This document shows positions 56,809 through 64,000 of a DNA stretch of 64,000 nucleotides, in pieces. The translations under genes and the position numbers were made by a program. Positions within the stretch are counted from its first letter, which is position 1; each line of letters begins with the position of its first letter. A model generated the notes under the pieces. That model was not told where the DNA came from and searched no databases. It saw only the letters and a program-made list of their open reading frames with translations. The DNA is from Jaltomata sinuosa (Eukaryota; Streptophyta; Magnoliopsida; Solanales; Solanaceae): contig QJPP01007215.1 in assembly GCA_003996215.1 (NCBI GenBank), positions 682,001 to 746,000 of the forward strand. The letters run 5' to 3'.

Positions 56809-58583
56809 CAATGCACTATCTACCTCTTATATCTAGGTTAAAAAGGTTGTATGCTTCAATGAGTTCTACCCCACATATGAGATGGCACCGTGAAAATAGA
56901 AGGCCACCGGGTGTCTTGTCTCATCCATCAGATGGAGAAGCTTGGAAGCATTTTGATAGAACATATCCTGATTTTTCTAGAGAACCAAGAAATGTTAGAT
57001 CGGGATTGTGTGCAGATGGTTTCACAACATTCTCTAATAATGTTGCACCTTATTCTTGCTGGCCTGTATTTCTTACTCCGTATAATCTCTCGCCTGAAAT
57101 GTGTATGACAAGTCCCTATATATTTCTAAGTTGTATTATCCCGGGTCTTTGTAATTCAAAAATTTTGATTGATGTCTATATGCAGCCATTGATAGATGAG
57201 ATAAAACAATTATGGTTTGATGGTGTAGTGACATACGATATATCAAGTAAGCAAAATTTTACTATGCATGCTTCTTTAATGTGGACTATTAATGATTTTC
57301 CTGCATATGGGATGTTTTCATGTTGGATGACCGCTGGAAAGTTAGCTTGCCTGCATTGCATGGAAAATTCTAAAGCATTCACTTTAAAGCATGGCCGAAA
57401 AAATTGTTGGTTTGATTGTCATCGTCAGTTCTTGCCAATGGACCACGAGTTTAAAAATATGAAAAATGCATTCAGAAAGAATAAGGTTGAAAATGATCTG
57501 CCACCTCCATCACTTTCAGGACATCAGATTTGGGAGAGAGTTAGTCAGTTGCCTAAAATTATAGATTTAGGAGAGAGTTCTAGACTTTCTGGATATGGTG
57601 TTGAACATAATTGGACCAAACAAAGCATATTTTGGGAGTTACCATATTGAAAGGATAATATTCTATGACATAATCTTGATGTGATGCACATTGAAAAAAA
57701 TTATTTTGATATTTTTTTCAACACAATAATGGATGTTAAGGGCAAGACAAAAGACAATCCAAAAGTTAGAATGGACTTAAAGGAATATTATAGGAGAAAG
57801 GAGTTGTTGTTGCAGAAAATGAGAAATGGTAAAGTGGTTAAGCCCAAGGCAAGTTTTTCATTCACATTGGATGAGAAACAAGAAATTTGTGAGTAGGTGA
57901 AGAATTTGAGAATGCCCGAGGGCTATGCTTTGAATTTGGGAAAGAGGACAGATATGGATGAAGGAAAATTGATTGGTATGAAAAGCCATGATTGTCATGT
58001 TTTCATGGAAACTCTGATTCCTATCGCATTTAGCCACTTACCCGACAAGATATGGAAACCAAACACAGAAATAAGTTTGTTCTTCAAAGATTTGTGTTCT
58101 AACACTTTGTTGGAGAGTAGCTTGGAAAGGATGCAGCAAAATATTCCTGTTATCACCACTAAGTTGGAGAAGATCTTTCCATGTGGCTTTTTTGATGTGA
58201 TAGAGCATCTTCAAGTTCACCTTATAGAAGAGGCACACCTTGGGGGCCCAGTTCAAACAAGGTGGATGTATCCATTCGAGTGGTAATGACCCTTTATTAT
58301 TTTTGTTATTCTTTCTTAAACGTATTATATTAATTAGCTAACATGCAATTATATAGGACAATTGGCAAGTGCAAACAAATTATTAAGCAAAGGGGAAAGA
58401 TCAAAGGATCAATTTGTGAAGATTATCTCGCAAGAGAAACTGCTCATTTTTGTACTTACTACTTCGGGAATGAAGTGCTATGTAAGAGAAATAGAGTCAA
58501 TCGCAATGATGACAGTGATGGTGATCCCTATGTTTGAACCGATTTCAATTTTTAATCAACCTGGGCGAGGGTCTAAAAACCGT
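56809..58583 (+). pseudogene. TNP2-like CACTA (En/Spm) transposase fragment
   Basis: The frame from 56811 is one coherent reading frame to 58282 with three point stops: TGA at 57648 and 57663 and TAG at 57894, replacing Trp, Arg and Trp of relatives. It starts inside the protein (YLPLISRLKRLYASMSST). It continues with HPSDGEAWKHFDRTYPDF, PRNVRSGLCADGFTTFS and YSCWPVFLTPYNLSPEMCM, all hallmarks of the transposase_21 domain. DVMHIEKNYFDIFFNTIMDV, GMKSHDCHVFMETLIPIAF and an RWMYPFEW word mark the following DUF4218 region. An intron at 58283-58356 is inferred. The frame is lost near 58530, and element G cuts it at 58584. The protein would cut and move CACTA transposons in the nucleus. No CACTA ends are in the window. 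Confidence 0.88.
58283..58356 (+). other. Putative intron in the TNP2 pseudogene
   Basis: GTAATG...TATATAG, 74 bp, AT-rich. Removing it restores a Trp codon across the junction and joins two pieces of one domain. Confidence 0.55.
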
Positions 58584-59179
58584 TGTCACGACCCAACCCA
58601 CCGAGCCGTGCGGGCATCTACTCTATGCACCTAGATAGACGAACCCTTACCACCTGTCCAACAGGTAAATCCAGAAAAGAGAAAACAATCATGAGATAAC
58701 TTTTTTGATATACGAAAAACCTTTACAACATCCTTTTTATGAAGATTACAACCAACAGTTTTACAATTTAAAATACCCTCCCTAGGACCTAGTCTAAACA
58801 AGTACAAGAGCTACTATAGGATTTATATAGAGAAAAGTAAATGAGACACAACCTTCATCATGGAGGAAGGACAGAAGCTGTTGTAGATCATCATCATCAT
58901 GTACCTATGAAATATCACCAACACTGCAACCAGACTATACCCAAAAAAGTATAGCAAGAGTAGAGTCAGTACAACCACACGTACAGGTAGGCATCATCGG
59001 TCAACCCGAATCCACACGTACCATCACATAAGGAGAATAGGGAAAAAATGGAATATACAGCATAGCCCTATCCTCCACCATTTACCTTTACCAGACAAAA
59101 TCTCAACCGATCGCCTACTCACACCCCTTACCTCGACCCTTTCTATTCTTTCCGCTGCCAACTTCCTCCCTCTTAGGTC

Positions 59180-59325
59180 TTTCGAGTCTCGCTAACCTTA
59201 GACTTCCCAAGTCACACAACCTTAGGCTTCCCAAGTCACACAACCTTAGACTTCCCAAGTCACACAACCTTAGACTTCCCAAGTCACACAATCTTAGACT
59301 TCCCAAGTCACACAACCTTAGCCCA
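59180..59325. repeat. 24 bp tandem repeat in the element G LTR
   Basis: Six copies of CTTAGACTTCCCAAGTCACA plus CAAC in a row with one or two differences. The F LTRs have only two or three diverged versions at this place, so the array grew in the G lineage. A predicted LCDLGSLR-repeat ORF on the minus strand is a by-product. Confidence 0.9.
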
Positions 59326-59835
59326 ACCGCTAAATCTAACCTTGACTGCCTCACCATTATCCTAGTCAACCCCCATGACTACGCATCCAAAAATGACCCA
59401 GTCCCTATCATTCCAGACCCACTACACCCAGAGCACTACACCCAAATACCCGGACCCATCTTGGATCTCTAGACAATTCCTCCCAAGATACCACCCGCTA
59501 GTCACACCATGTCAGACTCCCAGTTATTCCCCTAGTTTATCATCCACATGCAAACCACCTTTATAACTATGATCAACAATCAACAACATAACCAACAACA
59601 ACCCTTGTTGTTTAGCCTGGACCCACCCTAGGATCCCATCTAGCAACACCTAAGTGTTAAACCCGCTTCCCGGTCTACACCAAGACCAACTCTAAGATCA
59701 GATACGACAATAACCCGGCCTCTCAAGGACCATAAGCAAATATCACATTTCAATAACACAGATCGATCCACTCATGGAACTAACAACAAGTGCACAATGC
59801 AATAATATCAATGTGACAATGCAGTCAAATAAACT

Positions 59836-59941
59836 CATACCAGGCGTGGTACCCAAGCCAATTGTTAGTATATCTTGTACCAGGCATGGTACCCGAGCCA
59901 GCCGTTAGTATATTCCATACCAGGCATGGTACCCAAGCCAA
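59836..59941. repeat. Three-unit GTACC/GGTAC hairpin array, element G LTR
   Basis: ATACCAGGCGTGGTAC, GTACCAGGCATGGTAC and ATACCAGGCATGGTAC, each with trailing CCAACC or CCAGCC. Confidence 0.8.
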
Positions 59942-61427
59942 CCGAATGTCAAACAATTTACAGTCACAACAATGAACAGTTAACTTGTAAAACCAACAAG
60001 CAAAATGCACAGTTCAACCAGACTGATAAAACAGGACTATTAGACATTCGTAAGCATTCCCTAAGCCATGCATCTCATACAAATACTTAGATATAAGTAC
60101 TCAAACACACACATCATACACAAATCAAACCATCACCTACTCCTCCCCCGGGTAGATAACTCAACCCAACCTCCATCCATAGACCAACCCATTCACCTTT
60201 TACAAACACATACCGAGCAATTTCCCCTTTTAGTATAAAGTAGCAACTACATAATTTCTGAAACTTTACCTAGACCAAAAATAGAGTGGGAAATACCCCC
60301 CACTAGCCTTTAGTAGAACCAGCAACCATACCTCATGCCATTTACATTCCCGAAACCCCATCTAGGAGTCTCCCATTTCCATTACCCAAAGTTCCCAAGC
60401 ATTTTCCCTGTTCCCCGAACCTTTCAAACATCCCAGTCCCTGAATCCTATCATTTTAGCATACCAAGACAACATAAACAGCCCAAAATAAATACAATCAA
60501 CCCATAATTCAATCTAACCAATCCCTAGCTCACTCATAACTAATACCGAATCCACCAGACTCCGTGCCCGAGAGCCTAATCATGGATTCTCCTTTCCCAC
60601 TATATAATAAGTACAGAATGTAAACATGTCTATTTACTCAAATGAAACCTAGCCTACCTGGATGCCAAGCAACTGCAAAGATGTGTTTCTGGCTCTGTGA
60701 AGGCGTTCATGGCTGGGTAATAATCCTGGAACCCGCTGTTCTGCATCCCTCCAGCCATAGTCCCTCCTCCTCATGGTTTTCTAGTCTTGGAGCAGCATGG
60801 GAGGGTTTTTGGAGAAACCCTCGTATGTTTTCCAACTGAGGAGGAGAAGTATTTTTATTAAATCTCATTTTGAGGCTACTACCTCCTGTCAGTCTGCTAT
60901 AGCAGATGGCCTTCCACCATAGTGGTTTCACTAAAGCGGATAAAATACCGATATAGCGGAGTGACATCAGCCCAGATTATTTCTAAAAATCAGAAATTTT
61001 CCACTATGTCACCCTACTTAAACAAACGTACTTTAAATTAGTTCCCAAAATAATTCAACTTCGCGATTCTTAAAGTAACGATGGGTCTTGTCGTTACAAC
61101 AGATACCAATTTACCCATCGTTCATCCCTGAATGATCTCGGAATAATAACAAGACGTGGGAGACTAGCCCGGGACTTTCACCATCTCGAGTGACCGCGTA
61201 ATTAATGAACCTATGCAAGTTGCCAAACCTTCCCTTAATTAGTATAACAGACAAGAGGTAAAAATTTAATATCATCCCGTTTTGATGAGGAATTTATGAG
61301 CCTCTCAAGGAAAATTACACGTGTTCCCATTTTGAGCACCCAAGAAATCTGGGGCCTCGTGTCATGTTGGGACGGACAAATTTGAAAAGACCCGGGAGAA
61401 CCTTTCCTTTCCAAAAGTTGATTAGCA

Positions 61428-61500
61428 TCCGCTATAGCGAACATTATAATGCTATAGCGCTTCTGCTACAACGGACGTCGAACGCTATAGCGGTTGACAA
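61428..61500. repeat. CTATAG palindrome array upstream of the antisense unit, element G
   Basis: CCGCTATAGCGAAC, GCTATAGCGCTT and CGCTATAGCGGTTGAC words; counterpart of 40605-40680. Confidence 0.55.
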
Positions 61501-61609
61501 CAGTTTGAAATAGGGAGAAAACAGATTTCTCCCCTCATTCTTCCCACATTCCTCCTAAAAATACTACATTCTCTCCCAATCACCCCACTACCGACGTCGA
61601 AATTCTCAG

Positions 61610-62224
61610 GTAATAATCATAAATATGCACTTCTTTACTTTCTTGCATGATTTTTGGACATATTTATGATAGAAAACTAGGAACTTTGGTGTATATTGAA
61701 GTGGGTTTTTGAACTTGAGCTTTTGGTTGGTTTTTTGTTGAATTCCCGAAGCATGGATATTTTTCTTAAGTTTACAATGCCTCCAAGGCATTCTGGGCGT
61801 AAGGATTACACTATCATTGGCCAAAAATGGGGTGGAATGTAAAGGGTTGTTCTTGAACAAAAGTGGTGATTTGGATGATTTGTAGGGGTTATAATGCCCA
61901 ATTTTTTGTAGAAAACAGTAATGGGGGACTTTGGGTAGGTAGATCTGAACTTGAGATGTCAAAAATAGAATTTTGGACCAAGAGAAGCCATTGTTGCACC
62001 CCTTAAAGCTTCAGGGACGATGAATACCGCTATAGCGGTTGGGCTCCACTATAGCGGTTCCACTACAGCAGATATTTTTCCGCTATGGTAGATGATCGTC
62101 TACTATAGCGAAAGGCCGCGAACTAGTAGCTTCCCAAGCTGACACTTAGAAAAAAAAATTCCCCTTTTTCAAAATCCCTTATGCCTTATCGAGTTCTAAT
62201 CCAGTTTTCCTTGCTACATTACAG
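61610..62224 (+). other. Putative 5' leader intron of the antisense unit, element G
   Basis: CTCAG|GTAATAAT to CATTACAG|GTTAT, 615 bp, 12 bp before the ORF. Borders and length match element F. Confidence 0.5.
62025..62110. repeat. CTATAG palindrome array inside the putative intron, element G
   Basis: ACCGCTATAGCGGTTGGG, CACTATAGCGGTTCC and CTACTATAGCGAAAG words; counterpart of 41180-41290. Confidence 0.6.
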
Positions 62225-62236
62225 GTTATACTTTCA

Positions 62237-63399
62237 ATGGCTGGAGGAGGACAATTGTCCATGTACGATTATGACCATTTTCCCAATGAAGCTAGTCGGG
62301 AGAGGTTCCTGGATTACTGGAGACTGGGAATTTGCTACGAGAGGGGGTGCAAGATAACGGGTGTGGATGGATAGGCAGCCGCCTTCCACCACAAGGTTTG
62401 AGAGTTTAGTTGGGAGTCCTTGCTAGTAGCTCCCCCTCCCGCATAGATGGGCTGGGTACGGGAGTTCTATGTCATTCTCCCTATAGTCCGTTGGGATGAG
62501 CCCAACCCCACCATCCGCATCCGAGGAATGGACGTCCTAGTGGATGCTCAGACTGTCAATGAGGTACTTGGAGTGCCTCACGTCTCCAATGCTGCATATG
62601 AGGCCAAGGCAAGGCTTTGGGATATGACTTGGTTGAGGGAAACTTTGGTAGTTGCAGAGTTCAGAAATCAGGTCTACTGGGTAAGGCCAGAGGGCGTCAC
62701 TAGCACCTACTTTTCCGTGGAGGCTAGGATGTGGTTAAACTTGGTATCCCAGAGAATCCGACCGTCGGGCAACCATACAGATGTAACCTATACCCGGGCC
62801 ATGGTGATTATTTGTGCCATGCAGGGTATAATTATGAATGTGGGGGAGTAGATCATCTCCGAATGGAAGGACTTCTATCGGGGTCATAGGAAGGGTCTTT
62901 ATCTTCCGGGCTTGGTGTCTGAACTGTGCAGGCGGGTTGGAGTGCCAGAGGACCATACTGACCTGGAGGTGGCTATGAATGACCTATCCAGGTGAAGGTG
63001 GTCTCCAAGAAGAAGAGAAAGGTGGACGAAGCAGGAATCAGGAAGTCGGTCGAGGACGTCAACTATAATGATGATGATGATGACACTCTTGCCCCTCTCC
63101 AGCCTCATCCCCCGATCACTAGCGCCCAGCTAGAGAAGACCTTGGTCGCGATCTAGAGGTTCACAGAGGGCACCGCCGCTGGAGGTACAGCCTCGCTCCC
63201 TACTGCTCAGGACTTTGCTTCACTCCGAAGGGAGTTAGAAGAAGAGAAGAAGAAGAGACGCTCCCGCGATCGCATGTTTGCCCGAATGTAGAAGACCGTT
63301 AAGGTCATGTTCTCTTGTATCACCCCGGGCCAAGCGCTCCCTACCCTTGAGCCCGAGGACATGTAAGGGTTCCTCTTCCTGAGCGATGATGAGGCTTAG
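62237..63399 (+). pseudogene. Antisense ORF of element G, putative plant transposon protein domain
   Basis: The ORF begins ATGGCTGGAGGAGG and has stops near 62371, 62398 and 62444, an open stretch from 62447 to 62848, then a TAG where F has CAA. Domain words match F: ASRERFLDYWRLGICYERGC, NPTIRIRGMDVLVDAQTVNE, VLGVPHVSNAAYEAKARLWD, MWLNLVSQRIRPSGNHTDVT and AMQGIIMNVGE. A small deletion near 62985 shifts the frame into VSKKKRKVDEAG (KKKRKV at 63007-63024), a five-Asp run and a charged tail LRRELEEEKKKRRSRD, ending in FLSDDEA and TAG exactly as F does. It probably acts in the nucleus if it was ever made; the role is unknown. Confidence 0.7.
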
Positions 63400-64000
63400 G
63401 ACCTCCCCCTTCCTATTTTACTAGACACTTTTTACTGCTTTGGGATTCGCCCCCGTTTGGGGATTGTTAAGACAATGTTTCCCTTTCCCCTTTTTCCTTT
63501 CGTTTTAGCACGTGGATGCTAGTTTTAGGCACTATTTCCCTCTTTATGCGTAATATATTAGTTATACATGCTTTCCTTGATTTACACAGTGATTCGTAAC
63601 TTAATACTTTCTTTTACATTGCCCTCGAGAAGGAATGAAAATAGGGGAAAGCAGAGCAGGCTTTCTGCCTCACGCACCTCCGCTATGGCTGATGCCACTC
63701 TGCTATAGTGGAGAGAAAAATCCGCTATAGCGGGAGCGCTGTAGCGGTGTCGTCCGCTATGGCGGTCCTGATGGTAACCGGTATAGAAATTTGATTTTCA
63801 GCTGAATGAACTCATCCCCCTTTTCGGTTGACGTTATCTAGACCTGTGAATCCTGCCATGGTTTTAAACCACCCTTGAGACCATTCCTGGCATCAAACGC
63901 ATCACAATTCGGCATAACATATTATCAAATTCAAATAATTCACAACCACCAATTGTTTCCTGATAATATCTTCCCGCCATTACACACTAATGACTCTTTT
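63400..64000. other. Interior of element G after the antisense ORF
   Basis: No ORF. Matches 42541-43100 of F and contains palindromes at 63680-63775 (CCGCTATAGCGGGAGCGC and GTCCGCTATGGCGG). Confidence 0.5.

Larger units (their letters stand above)
58584..61098 (-). repeat. 3' LTR of element G (2515 bp)
   Basis: TGTCACGACCCAACCC to GTCGTTACA, aligned with the F LTRs along its length. It carries 24 bp tandem repeats at 59180-59325, a three-unit hairpin array (59836-59941) and palindromes at 60893-60963. Confidence 0.88.
58584..64000 (-). mobile_element. Element G, sister of F, runs off the window
   Basis: 3' LTR 58584-61098, then an interior that matches element F in order: palindromes, putative intron, antisense ORF, palindromes. 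The 5' LTR and primer site lie beyond 64000. Inserted in the TNP2 gene; left flank ACCGT. Confidence 0.85.

Noticed and set aside
56890..57108. 72-codon ORF in a second frame
   Set aside because: Shadow of the TNP2 transposase frame.
59115..59369. LCDLGSLR-repeat protein
   Set aside because: A by-product of the 24 bp LTR tandem repeat; the matching region of F has no such ORF.
1..64000. Endogenous pararetrovirus (common in Solanaceae genomes)
   Set aside because: No movement protein or coat protein motif, and all reverse transcriptases have integrase, chromodomain and LTR context of chromoviruses.

Overview
This looks like repeat-dense plant nuclear DNA, probably Solanaceae and probably pericentromeric. 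The evidence is wall-to-wall Ty3/gypsy chromovirus sequence with initiator-Met-type primer sites, a TNP2-type CACTA transposase, a Stowaway MITE with CTCCCT ends and AT-rich MITE-filled spacers. The family assignment is an inference from repeat style. I see no intact host gene and no cellular rRNA or tRNA gene; nearly every coding stretch is a decayed transposon gene.

Layout, left to right. (1) 1-1988 is the decayed 3' part of a + strand gypsy element (D). Its 3' LTR (1989-2007 and 13508-13979) is split by an 11.5 kb non-autonomous element, the LARD (2008-13507, minus orientation). The LARD has 3.75 kb LTRs and only a shortened gag. (2) 13980-19046 is a 5'-truncated Tekay-like element (C, minus) with a 3' LTR, integrase, chromodomain and RNase H. 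(3) 19047-19447 is a stray internal LTR fragment. (4) 19448-34337 is a CRM-like element (A, minus), split by a complete Tekay-like element (B, 21125-30769, minus) with a perfect CTTGA target duplication. (5) 34338-35139 is an AT-rich spacer. (6) 35140-46744 is a solo LTR (E) holding a MITE (35673-36560, 8 bp duplication) and a second non-autonomous element (F, 37770-46248, duplication CTATA). (7) 46745-53547 is AT-rich spacer with several MITEs, a tRNA-like sequence, an (AT)n tract and a 55 bp minisatellite. (8) 53548-56808 is the 5' half of a + strand Tekay-like element (H), joined directly to a CACTA TNP2 transposase (56809-58583). (9) 58584-64000 is a third non-autonomous element (G, minus), a sister of F that runs off the window.

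The most interesting structure is shared by F and G. Both have Tekay-like LTRs, no gag-pol that I can find, and one transcription-unit-like cassette on the strand opposite to the element. The cassette has a palindrome array, a putative 615-617 bp 5' leader intron with matching GT and AG borders, then an ORF resembling the putative plant transposon protein domain. That ORF carries a KKKRKV nuclear-localisation motif, an acidic run and a charged helical tail, and a second palindrome array follows it. The two copies carry different stop codons, so each probably inserted while the ORF was still largely open.

A second theme is that three unrelated LTR types carry arrays of three to five short hairpins (5-6 bp stems), several with paired stem changes. 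Separate GC-rich palindromes lie near the U3 end. Long-window sequence comparison and small-RNA or transcript data would be the decisive tests; none could be run here.
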